Source of the DNA: Prevotellaceae bacterium
GTDB lineage: Bacteria; Bacteroidota; Bacteroidia; Bacteroidales; UBA932
Length of the DNA stretch: 5,498 bases
Assembly (NCBI GenBank): GCA_031275145.1
Contig: JAISPE010000373.1
Span: 1 to 5,498, forward strand
Reading direction: 5' to 3'
Shown: piece after piece, positions 1 to 5,498 of the stretch
Layout of the letters: the number at the start of each line of letters is the position of its first letter
How positions within the stretch are numbered: the first letter of the stretch is position 1
The notes under the pieces: model-generated
Seen by the model: only the letters and a program-made list of their open reading frames with translations
The model's database searches: none
What the model was told of the DNA's origin: nothing
Program-made: the position numbers and the translations under genes

Positions 1-380
1 CACGGTTTATTGGGCGCATTGCCGATGAAATGTACCCGAATGCAAAGAAAATCACATTAATATCGGATAATTTTGGCACGCATACATTAGGTGCATTTTA
101 TGAAGCATTTTGTCCCGAAAAAGCCAGACAGTTGATTGACAGGTTTGAATTTATAAATACTCCCAAACATGGCAGTTGGCTGAATATGGCAGAGATAGAA
201 TTGCACAGTCTGAACACTCAATGTTTAAGTAGACATATCGCCACAATAGAGGAAATGCAGGAAGAAGTTTTAGCCTGGCAGACTGACAGAAATAACAAAA
301 ATTGCAAAATTAACTGGCAGTTCACTACAAAGGATGCCCGTATAAAATTGAAACGATTATATCCGACATTTACAAATTAA
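1..380 (+). CDS. IS630-family transposase, C-terminal part (5' end outside window)
   Basis: The frame is open from base 3 to the TAA at 378-380, giving 125 residues with no in-frame stop, so the gene starts upstream of the window and the ATG at 30 is internal. Two catalytic blocks of the DDE endonuclease fold are visible: the second aspartate in SDNFGTH (bases 63-83) and, after TPKHGSWLNMAEIE, the final glutamate in NMAE. About 41 residues separate them, longer than the classic 34 of IS630 but in keeping with the subgroup that carries the TPKHGSWLNMAE block. The end, KLKRLYPTF, reads as a natural C-terminus. The protein would cut and join insertion-sequence ends at TA targets. The first catalytic aspartate and the N-terminal HTH lie off the window, so whether the element is intact cannot be judged. 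The family call is firm from motifs; activity is not. Confidence 0.9.
   Translation, partial: RFIGRIADEMYPNAKKITLISDNFGTHTLGAFYEAFCPEKARQLIDRFEFINTPKHGSWLNMAEIELHSLNTQCLSRHIATIEEMQEEVLAWQTDRNNKNCKINWQFTTKDARIKLKRLYPTFTN
1..380 (+). mobile_element. IS630-family insertion sequence, partial, right end not resolved
   Basis: This is the minimal extent, defined by the transposase fragment. The right terminal inverted repeat should lie soon after 380, but without the left end there is nothing to pair it with. A TA dinucleotide, the expected target duplication for this family, occurs many times in 381-480, so no boundary is proposed. Confidence 0.7.
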
Positions 381-481
381 CTTAACAGTAGCTCATCTTT
401 AATAAAAATTTGTTGTTTATAAAAACACAAAATTAATTATTAATTGTGAATTGGACGAAAGATGAAAAGCACGGGTGTACG

Positions 482-507
482 ACAGAATTTTCCCGGGAAA
501 ATTATGT
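482..507. repeat. 26-bp palindrome centred on CCCGGG
   Basis: The inner 18 bases, aattttcccgggaaaatt (486-503), are a perfect palindrome with its axis between 494 and 495. Beyond a single G/A mismatch (485 against 504), three more pairs match (482-484 with 505-507), giving 12 of 13 pairs. As RNA it would fold into an AU-rich stem closed by C-G over a short CCGG loop. No U-tract follows on either strand, so it is not a textbook intrinsic terminator, though it lies just past the 3' end of the envC-like gene and could help end or stabilise that transcript. A dimeric protein binding site or the end of a small repeat element are alternatives. Confidence 0.8.
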
Positions 508-560
508 TAATTCTGAAAAATTCTGTTAATTATGTCAAAAAAGGAGTTCTGTTAATTAAT
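500..560. repeat. Phased AATT(A/C)TG short-repeat cluster
   Basis: Units AATTATG (500-506), AATTCTG (509-515), AATTCTG (519-525) and AATTATG (528-534) start 9, 10 and 9 bases apart. A further variant, AGTTCTG (545-551), starts 17 bases later, and an AATTAAT follows at 554-560. Within the cluster TTCTGTTAATTA occurs twice exactly (521-532 and 547-558). The second copy includes the stop codon of the envC-like gene. An inverted CAGAATT (483-489) forms the left arm of the adjacent palindrome, so the two structures share sequence. Function is unknown; the spacing is close to one helical turn. Confidence 0.7.
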
Positions 561-1767
561 TAAACAGCCATTCTTCGGGATTTTGCGGCTCGTAGTCTTT
601 CCTCAGTTCGAAATGCATGACAGGGCCGTCGAAAGATTTTTTCACAATGCCTATTTTCTGGCGGGCTTTGACTTCGTCGCCTTCCTTCACCAAAGCAGAG
701 GACAGCGAGGCATATACAGTACGGTAAGCCGCGCCGTGGCTCACGATGATACAGATTCCGCCTGCCGGCAATTTCCCGATCATTGTTACAATTCCTTTGG
801 AAACAGCATAAACCTCCGCATTTTCAGCTGTGAGGATATCGATACCGTTATTTGGCAAAGCCTTGACCGTTTCGTAAACCGATTTGGCTTTATGATCTCC
901 GAAAGGTCTGACGATTACGCCTATAGTGGGTTGTGGCAAAAGACCTTTCAACTCTTCGAAACTCTTTCCATAAATCAGCATCTCGTCTGTTATTCCCGAT
1001 TCCAGATTCTTTTTCATCTCTTTGCGTATATGTTCACGCATTTGAGTGTTCAGCAGGTTATACGATTCTTCACGTTCTTTCAGCTGTTTTTCCAGTTCGG
1101 CATTTTTGTTTTTCAGTTCGGAATATACCGATTTGGATTTTTTTTCGTCGATTCGGAGTATTTCCATTTCCTTTTGTTTTTTGCTGATATTGGATGACAA
1201 AAGCTCTTCTTTTTTAGATATGTCCACGATCTCGTCATTCAGTCTGTCTGTCATTTCTTTGATTTTAATGGACTGGGCTTTTAAGAGCAGCAGTATCTCT
1301 TTCACATATTTCATGCGTTTATATGCCTGAGCAAAACTTTCGCTTGCCATCAGTATCATCCATGTATTTTCCTTGACCCTGATATTGTAGTATCTGTTAA
1401 GGAGATTTTTATAGGAATTTTTTACGTCTTCCAAACTGTTTTGGAGCTGTTTGACAGCCTGTTTTTTTTCTTTCAGCTGTTTTTGCAGTTCTTTTATATA
1501 CTTGTCGATAGTGTTCAGCGCCGATCTTCCCAGCTCTATTTTTTCCTGTAACAGCGCCAGATTGGAATCGGTGGCTTTCAACTCTTTCCCGTTCGATTCT
1601 ATCAGTTTGTTTATGAAAGCCATTTCTTCGGCTTCCCTTTCCATATTCCTGTTGAGCATATCCAGGCTTTGCTTTTCAAGTTCTCTATCGTCCTGAGCAT
1701 TCAGGTTTACGCACAGTCCAATAAGGATAATTGCGAGTATCGAAATATGTTTGCAGGGATATGTCAT
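556..1767 (-). CDS. envC: EnvC/NlpD-like murein hydrolase activator, coiled coil plus degenerate M23 (LytM) domain
   Basis: 403 residues. A signal peptide (residues 1-24, hydrophobic ISILAIILIGLCV, probable cleavage after NLNA) sends it to the periplasm. Lys/Glu/Leu-rich heptads at about 26-125 and 160-250 form a long coiled coil, and a LytM/peptidase M23 domain fills about 280-400, ending PQNPEEWLFN. The metallopeptidase site is incomplete. HxxxD reads NNGID (N306 in place of His, D310 kept), the catalytic His of the YAHL-type motif is Ser (S354), and HxH reads VMH (V383 in place of the first His, H385 kept). Such domains activate N-acetylmuramoyl-L-alanine amidases in septal peptidoglycan splitting, with the EnvC coiled coil docking on FtsEX; that role here is inferred. 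The start is supported by the signal peptide and by AGGA (1775-1778 on the opposite strand) 7 nt upstream, one of the few clear Shine-Dalgarno-like sites in the window. It follows the TPR gene by 13 nt, so co-transcription is likely. Confidence 0.88.
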   Translation of the reverse strand: MTYPCKHISILAIILIGLCVNLNAQDDRELEKQSLDMLNRNMEREAEEMAFINKLIESNGKELKATDSNLALLQEKIELGRSALNTIDKYIKELQKQLKEKKQAVKQLQNSLEDVKNSYKNLLNRYYNIRVKENTWMILMASESFAQAYKRMKYVKEILLLLKAQSIKIKEMTDRLNDEIVDISKKEELLSSNISKKQKEMEILRIDEKKSKSVYSELKNKNAELEKQLKEREESYNLLNTQMREHIRKEMKKNLESGITDEMLIYGKSFEELKGLLPQPTIGVIVRPFGDHKAKSVYETVKALPNNGIDILTAENAEVYAVSKGIVTMIGKLPAGGICIIVSHGAAYRTVYASLSSALVKEGDEVKARQKIGIVKKSFDGPVMHFELRKDYEPQNPEEWLFN

Positions 1768-1774
1768 TTTTACA

Positions 1775-1778
1775 TCCT
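1775..1778 (-). promoter_or_regulatory. Shine-Dalgarno-like AGGA for the envC-like gene
   Basis: On the minus strand AGGA lies 7 nt before the ATG at 1767, inside the 13-nt gap after the TPR gene's TAA. It supports the chosen start and independent or re-initiated translation of the second gene from a shared transcript. Confidence 0.5.
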
Positions 1779-1780
1779 GA

Positions 1781-3523
1781 TTAATTTCTTTTCAGTTTCT
1801 TTTTAATCTTCTCCGGATTAAGGCAATCGGGTTTACCCAGCGCCTGTGACCAGTATATCTCGGCGACAGTCCGTTCTCCAAGTTTATCCAAAGTATCGGC
1901 ATAATGGTCCAATACTACGGCGCTTTTATCTCCTCCGGCGGCAAGAGCCCTGTTAAATACCGTTTTCGCTTCGGTATATTTACCCTGAAGAAACAGTATA
2001 TATGCGTATGTATCGAGAAAAGACGGATTGCCGCTTTCCAGTTCAACGGCTTTCCTGCTCATTCTGTATGCCCTGTCCAGATTTTTCAGGTTTTTCAGGG
2101 AGATATAATAGGCATAATTATTCAGTACGGTAGCATTTTCGGAGTTTATCAGCAAAGCTTTCTCGTAATAGTCAAACGCCTTTTTTGACTTGTTGAGGCT
2201 GAAATACATGTCTCCGAGAAGCGCGAAAGCGTTATCCATAAAAACGGAATCGCTGTTTGCTTTTGTGACGCCTTTTTCCAGAATTTTGATTGCCTGTTTT
2301 GTTTTATCCCGAGCCATGAGAGCCAGCGCCGAATACATGTAAAATCCGGCATATTCGGAATCGGAAGCTATCGCTTTTTGCGACGACTGTTCGAGCTGTA
2401 CAAACATTTTCAGACTGTATTCCAGAGACAGCAACCCGAGCCATGCATCCTTGTTACTGCTGTCCATATCGGTCAGTTGTCCCAGTATGGAAATCGACAG
2501 TTCCGGTCTCTGTGTAGTTGCAAAATAACGCGCCTGCAAAAACTTCAAATCCTGCGAAACCGGATGTACAGCCGCAAGTATTGCGAATATTGTGTCCATA
2601 TTGCTTTTGAAATGGCCTGCAAACGAAGGAATTTGCAGCAGCAGACCGAGATATTCGGCTTTCGTTTCGGGCCGGATGGACTTGTTGCCGGCATATTGCT
2701 GTAACGTGCTGAAATAGTTGGAAAACATGCCTCTTTTACGGAAAGATTCCGCCTTGCCCAGCAGCGCCGGTGCAAACGACTCGTTCGCTTCGATCGCCCT
2801 GTCGTACATTGTGTAAGCCAGAGAATCTTTTCCCGTTTCGGAATAGGCGTCGGCAAGTAAGGTTGCGAATCTCGGATCGTCGGGATAGTGGTTTACGAGT
2901 TTTTTAATCTCTGTAACAGCCCTGTCGTAGTTTCCGATGTCCATGGATATGTTGAAAAGACGGTATGAAATATCGTCGCTTTCGCCAAATCTGAGTACCA
3001 TACTGTCCAATATTCCAATAGCTTCGTGTACAAGTCCCTGTTCTTCGTATGCCGAAGCCAGTCCAAACCATATTTCCTGTTTTTTACCGTGACGGACTAA
3101 TATTTGTCTGAACAGTTTCCTCGCTTCGCCGTATTCTTTAAAATGAAAGCATAAACGTCCGTACAGCAGTGCAAACCAGGGATTTTCGGGGTCAAGGCTG
3201 TATGCTGTCGCGGCATTTTCCTTTGCTTCTTCCTCTTTTTTCGTTGATATCAGGATATTTGCAAGTTCGTAATAGCAGGCGTCGCAGCCGGCGTCTATTT
3301 TTATGGCTTCGCGATATTTATCTGCCGCTTTGTCGAAGTCGCCTTCAAATGACAGTTTTTTTGCGTCCATTATAAGTTTTTGCTTTTCGTTTTGCGGGGC
3401 AGAAACCGAATCGACGGTATACTCTTTCGGGGTGATATCTTCCTGAGCATTAACATGTGCAGCGTAACACATACACATCGGCACAATAAATATTTTTAAT
3501 ACTTTTTTTCTCAAATTATACAT
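1781..3523 (-). CDS. Periplasmic tetratricopeptide-repeat protein
   Basis: 580 residues. The N-terminus has a basic start (NLRKKVLK), a hydrophobic core and a probable signal peptidase I site after HVNA (residue 26). The nearby cysteines do not form a convincing lipobox, so a soluble periplasmic or peripherally attached protein is more likely than a lipoprotein. The rest is almost entirely helical TPR units, about 12-14 by eye. The clearest are at about 50-77 (GDFDKAADKYREAIKID), 84-112, 217-246, 432-461 (KAFDYYEKALLINSEN), 465-498, 501-529 and 535-563. The stretch at about 250-320 is diverged. TPR solenoids are protein-binding scaffolds; no enzymatic domain is present. It is the first gene of the unit that continues into the envC-like gene, so a role in assembling or tuning the cell-wall splitting machinery is a reasonable inference but unproven. 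The ATG at 3523 is chosen because the signal peptide starts directly there; no Shine-Dalgarno sequence precedes it. The C-terminus is very basic (KIKKKLKRN). Confidence 0.9.
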   Translation of the reverse strand: MYNLRKKVLKIFIVPMCMCYAAHVNAQEDITPKEYTVDSVSAPQNEKQKLIMDAKKLSFEGDFDKAADKYREAIKIDAGCDACYYELANILISTKKEEEAKENAATAYSLDPENPWFALLYGRLCFHFKEYGEARKLFRQILVRHGKKQEIWFGLASAYEEQGLVHEAIGILDSMVLRFGESDDISYRLFNISMDIGNYDRAVTEIKKLVNHYPDDPRFATLLADAYSETGKDSLAYTMYDRAIEANESFAPALLGKAESFRKRGMFSNYFSTLQQYAGNKSIRPETKAEYLGLLLQIPSFAGHFKSNMDTIFAILAAVHPVSQDLKFLQARYFATTQRPELSISILGQLTDMDSSNKDAWLGLLSLEYSLKMFVQLEQSSQKAIASDSEYAGFYMYSALALMARDKTKQAIKILEKGVTKANSDSVFMDNAFALLGDMYFSLNKSKKAFDYYEKALLINSENATVLNNYAYYISLKNLKNLDRAYRMSRKAVELESGNPSFLDTYAYILFLQGKYTEAKTVFNRALAAGGDKSAVVLDHYADTLDKLGERTVAEIYWSQALGKPDCLNPEKIKKKLKRN

Positions 3524-3534
3524 CTAATTTTGGA

Positions 3535-3542
3535 CAAAGTTA
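3535..3542 (-). promoter_or_regulatory. Alternative -7 element (TAACTTTG) close to the TPR gene
   Basis: The minus strand reads TAACTTTG, matching TAnnTTTG, only 11 nt before the ATG at 3523. Use of this element would give an almost leaderless transcript. No good -33 TTTG is seen at the usual distance, so it is the weaker of two candidates. Confidence 0.3.
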
Positions 3543-3573
3543 GAGAAATAATTGAATATGCGAATTAAAATTA

Positions 3574-3581
3574 CAAATTTA
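3574..3581 (-). promoter_or_regulatory. Bacteroidetes-type -7 element (TAAATTTG) for the TPR-envC unit
   Basis: The minus strand reads TAAATTTG, an exact match to the Bacteroidetes -7 consensus TAnnTTTG. It lies about 50 nt upstream of the TPR gene start and would leave a leader of about 45 nt. A matching -33 TTTG is not obvious. The element forms one arm of an inverted repeat with the divergent promoter. Confidence 0.5.
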
Positions 3582-3606
3582 TACTTTTCGGTTTCCGATT
3601 CTTTTG

Positions 3607-3614
3607 TAAATTTG
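3607..3614 (+). promoter_or_regulatory. Bacteroidetes-type -7 element (TAAATTTG) for the yciO-like/yitT pair
   Basis: TAAATTTG is an exact match to TAnnTTTG. Transcription would begin near 3619-3622, about 12 nt before the ATG at 3633. A possible weak -33 element is TTTC at 3586-3589, 17 nt upstream. Its position decides the start of the downstream gene, because the earlier in-frame ATGs at 3552 and 3558 would precede the transcript. Confidence 0.55.
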
Positions 3615-3632
3615 TATAAAATTTTCGAAAGT

Positions 3633-4244
3633 ATGATTATTAAAATACATCCCGATTCGCCGTCGGACAGAGAAATAGACAGAGTGGTAAAAATATTGCA
3701 AAACGATGGAGTAGTGATATATCCGACCGATTCGGTATATGCGCTGTGCTGCTCGCTGCACAGCAAAAAGGGATTTGAAAGGATTCTTAAAATAAAGAAT
3801 ATTAATAAAAAGGAAGCTACATTTTCGTTGATTTGCGACAGTCTGAGCAATCTTTCGGATTATGCAAAAGTTGATACGCCCACGTTTAAGGTTTTGAAAA
3901 AAAATCTTCCGGGAGCATTCACTTTCATCCTGAAAGCCTCGAATAAAGTCCCCGACAAGCTGTTGAGTAAAAGGAAACAAATAGGATTAAGGATTCCCGA
4001 CAACAAAATAGCGACCGGACTGGTTAAACAGCTGGAATGTCCGCTGCTATCCACTTCGATCAGGATAGACGACGATTTTATCGAATATATCGGCGACCCC
4101 GAGCTGATTGAAGAAAAGTTCGGCAATTTCGTCGATGTTTGCATCAACGGAGGATTGGGCGGTGTAATTCCCTCAACAATCGTTGACTGTACAAACTCCG
4201 AGTTCGAAATCGTAAGACAGGGAAAGGGAGAACTGGTATTCTGA
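3633..4244 (+). CDS. yciO: Sua5/YciO/YrdC-family protein, YciO-like (annotated as threonylcarbamoyl-AMP synthase in many genomes)
   Basis: 203 residues from ATG 3633, the normal size for a single YrdC domain. Family landmarks are GVVIYPTDSVYAL (residues 26-38), LPGAFTFIL (92-100), IGLRIPDN (117-124), CPLLSTSI (136-143) and PSTIVD (180-185). Catalytic members (Sua5/TsaC) make threonylcarbamoyl-AMP from threonine, bicarbonate and ATP for the t6A37 tRNA modification. This protein resembles the YciO branch more closely: the region after YPTDSVYAL reads KNINKKEATFSLICDSLSNL rather than the KRP..KGL block of TsaC. E. coli YciO is not known to replace TsaC, so the precise activity is open. The frame extends upstream to ATG 3552, but those 27 residues match nothing conserved and lie across the promoter, so 3633 is preferred. 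The stop is 21 nt before the YitT gene, suggesting one transcript. It runs divergently from the TPR gene. Confidence 0.85.
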   Translation: MIIKIHPDSPSDREIDRVVKILQNDGVVIYPTDSVYALCCSLHSKKGFERILKIKNINKKEATFSLICDSLSNLSDYAKVDTPTFKVLKKNLPGAFTFILKASNKVPDKLLSKRKQIGLRIPDNKIATGLVKQLECPLLSTSIRIDDDFIEYIGDPELIEEKFGNFVDVCINGGLGGVIPSTIVDCTNSEFEIVRQGKGELVF

Positions 4245-4265
4245 AATCATTAAAAAATCATCTCG

Positions 4266-5189
4266 ATGCAGTCTGAAAAATTTTTATCGAAAAAGTGGTT
4301 TGTAAATTACGGGCAGGTCATCGCAGGCTCGTTCATAATCGCTGTCGGTTTTGTGTATTTTATATCTCCGTATAAACTTGCTCCCGGAGGCGTTTACGGA
4401 ATATCAATCGTTTTGCACTATTTGTACGAAATGTATCACGCTTCTCTGGAAAGCCTGACCGGAAGCAGTTTGCCGGATAATCTCGACATCAGCGTCGCCG
4501 CTGTGTGTATGGATATCCCGCTGTGTATTATCGGGACCAAAATCCTCGGCAAATCATTCGGAATCAAAACGGTCGTCAGCTTTGTCGCAATGGCGATATT
4601 TACATTTATTCTGGAAAACAACTGGGATTACAGTCCCTTAGTGGATGATGTGATGCTGTCTTCGATATTCGGAGCTGTCTGCGTAGGTTTGGGCAGCGGG
4701 CTGATATTCCGCACGGGCGCTACTTCCGGCGGTACGGACGTCATATCCATGATTTTCTCCAAAAGAACAAGTATTCCTCTGGGTACTATGGTCATAATTG
4801 TCGATTCATGTGTGGTTATACTTTCTTTTGTGGCTTTTCAGGATATAAAAATCCCGCTCTATTCTTTTATTATCATATATATAACAGGCCGGATAGTCAA
4901 TGCGGCGGTATACGGATTCCGGAATATCAAAACTCTAATCATCATTTCCGACAAACACGAGGAAATAGCGAAATTTGTACTTGGACTTGACCGTGGCGGG
5001 ACAATCCTGTACGGCGAAGGAATGTACACCGGAAATAAAAAGAAAGTGATTTTTACCAATGTCAATCCGAAAGAAGTCAATCTGATTCAACAGCATATCA
5101 GAGAGGTCGACCCCGAAGCATTCATAACAATAATAGACGCCGGAATGGTTGTCGGCGAAGGATTTCGTAATATTCACGATATCATTTGA
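4266..5189 (+). CDS. YitT-family membrane protein (DUF161 membrane domain plus C-terminal DUF2179)
   Basis: 307 residues. The N-terminal two-thirds is an integral membrane region with about six or seven hydrophobic segments, roughly 15-34, 40-54, 76-93, 101-117, 129-149, 173-191 and 197-216. It carries the family signature GATSGGTDVIS (151-161) after a glycine-rich helix (GAVCVGLGSGLIF) and a SPYKLAPGGVYGIS motif at 34-47. The C-terminal soluble domain (about 222-303) is DUF2179, with DRGGTILYGEGMYTG (242-256) and the closing DPEAFITIIDAGMVVGEGF (282-300). Both domains appear complete and the length is typical. The family is widespread in Firmicutes and Bacteroidetes and is thought to be a transporter or channel with a cytoplasmic regulatory domain, but its substrate is not established. 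It begins 21 nt after the YciO-like gene with no separate TAnnTTTG element, so it probably depends on the promoter near 3607. No signal peptide is present. Confidence 0.92.
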   Translation: MQSEKFLSKKWFVNYGQVIAGSFIIAVGFVYFISPYKLAPGGVYGISIVLHYLYEMYHASLESLTGSSLPDNLDISVAAVCMDIPLCIIGTKILGKSFGIKTVVSFVAMAIFTFILENNWDYSPLVDDVMLSSIFGAVCVGLGSGLIFRTGATSGGTDVISMIFSKRTSIPLGTMVIIVDSCVVILSFVAFQDIKIPLYSFIIIYITGRIVNAAVYGFRNIKTLIIISDKHEEIAKFVLGLDRGGTILYGEGMYTGNKKKVIFTNVNPKEVNLIQQHIREVDPEAFITIIDAGMVVGEGFRNIHDII

Positions 5190-5265
5190 CAGGTTCTGGT
5201 CGTGGATTTGGGAGTTGCTTCTTCCGGTTTATTTCTGCATTTTGCGAGCGGTTCTGTTGCGGTTT
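5190..5265. other. Convergent intergenic gap with no visible terminator
   Basis: These 76 bases separate the ends of two genes that read toward each other. I find no stem of useful length followed by a T-tract on either strand. Transcription from both sides may end by another route or overlap here. Confidence 0.5.
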
Positions 5266-5498
5266 TCATTCGCCTGCGTCTTTATTCTGAAACTCCGGTT
5301 TTTCTTCTATAGCTGCGAAAGGAATAACCTCGTCGACTTCTTCAACATCCGGCTCAGGCTTTATGCGTCTAATGTACGGACACCATAAAATCGGGACAGT
5401 CAGTGAAATAATGAAGCCCGCAATAGCCAGTCCTCTCGGTTTTTTGAATAATCCTGCAAATGACAGGACAAGTCCCAATATCCATAAAATAGCGCCTG
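5266..5498 (-). CDS. Small membrane protein, C-terminal part (5' end outside window)
   Basis: On the minus strand the frame is open from the window edge to the TGA at 5266-5268, about 76 complete codons. A TTG at 5476-5478 could serve as a start, but the open frame upstream continues the hydrophobic pattern (GAILWILGLVLSFAGLF), so the gene most likely begins beyond 5498. What is visible is a hydrophobic hairpin: one membrane segment, a basic glycine-containing turn (FKKPRGLAIAG), a second segment (FIISLTVPILW), a basic stop (YIRRIKP) and an acidic, probably soluble tail ending QNKDAGE. The turn recalls small DUF4190-like proteins of Bacteroidetes, but this is a resemblance only and no function is proposed. 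It converges on the YitT gene across 76 nt. Confidence 0.6.
   Translation of the reverse strand, partial: GAILWILGLVLSFAGLFKKPRGLAIAGFIISLTVPILWCPYIRRIKPEPDVEEVDEVIPFAAIEEKPEFQNKDAGE

Larger units (their letters stand above)
3572..3616. repeat. 10-bp inverted repeat joining two divergent promoters
   Basis: TACAAATTTA (3572-3581) and TAAATTTGTA (3607-3616) are exact reverse complements separated by 25 bases. Each arm contains a TAAATTTG -7 element for the gene pointing away from the other. The symmetry could be chance in AT-rich DNA, or a site for one dimeric regulator acting in both directions. Confidence 0.6.

Noticed and set aside
482..507. Intrinsic terminator for the envC-like gene
   Set aside because: The palindrome is strong but neither strand has a T-tract after it, so it is recorded as a repeat instead of a terminator.
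500..560. CRISPR array or replication iterons
   Set aside because: Units are only about 7 bases with 2-3 base gaps, there are no spacers, and no cas, rep or dnaA gene is present.
583..1197. 204-codon open frame on the plus strand opposite the envC-like gene
   Set aside because: It is rich in Phe and Ser with no domain, as expected when Lys/Glu-rich coiled-coil codons are read in reverse. The minus-strand gene has a signal peptide and a recognisable LytM domain.
2149..2352. Minus-strand frame inside the TPR gene, considered as evidence of a frameshift
   Set aside because: The TPR frame is continuous with good repeat periodicity through this region, so nothing suggests a break.
3552..3632. 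27-residue N-terminal extension of the YciO-like protein from ATG 3552
   Set aside because: These codons cover the TAAATTTG promoter element and the expected transcription start, match nothing conserved in the family, and would make the protein longer than usual.
3524..3980. Two minus-strand open frames opposite the YciO-like gene
   Set aside because: They overlap conserved YrdC-domain codons on the other strand and show no recognisable domain or sensible start context.
5149..5388. 79-codon plus-strand frame spanning the end of the YitT gene and the convergent gap
   Set aside because: It overlaps the conserved DUF2179 end and the antisense of the small membrane protein, and its aromatic- and Arg-rich composition looks like a shadow.

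Overview
The window looks like a chromosomal segment of a Bacteroidetes bacterium, probably of the order Bacteroidales. Three things point there. The divergent promoter region carries the phylum's TAnnTTTG -7 element on both strands. Most starts lack a strong Shine-Dalgarno sequence. The EnvC-like, TPR, YciO-like and YitT proteins all read as Bacteroidales versions. Genus cannot be fixed from sequence alone.

Layout: (i) 1-380, plus strand: the C-terminal part of an IS630-family transposase, cut by the window edge. (ii) 381-555: an AT-rich gap with a near-perfect 26-bp palindrome and a run of short AATT(A/C)TG units spaced 9-10 bp, reaching the stop codon of the next gene. (iii) 3523-556, minus strand: a two-gene unit, a large periplasmic TPR protein followed after 13 nt by an EnvC/NlpD-like coiled-coil protein with a degenerate LytM (M23) domain. 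(iv) 3524-3632: a divergent promoter region in which -7 elements for the two directions are arms of a 10-bp inverted repeat. (v) 3633-5189, plus strand: a YciO-like protein of the Sua5/YrdC family and, 21 nt later, a YitT-family (DUF161/DUF2179) membrane protein. (vi) 5498-5266, minus strand: the C-terminal part of a small membrane protein, convergent with the YitT gene and cut by the right edge.

The TPR/EnvC pair is an envelope unit: the EnvC-like protein most likely activates a cell-wall amidase rather than cutting peptidoglycan itself. The YciO-like and YitT genes are probably co-transcribed, but their functional link is unclear. I see no defence system, CRISPR array, RNA gene or biosynthetic cluster. 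The part least explained by ordinary gene content is the repeat and palindrome patch between the insertion sequence and envC.
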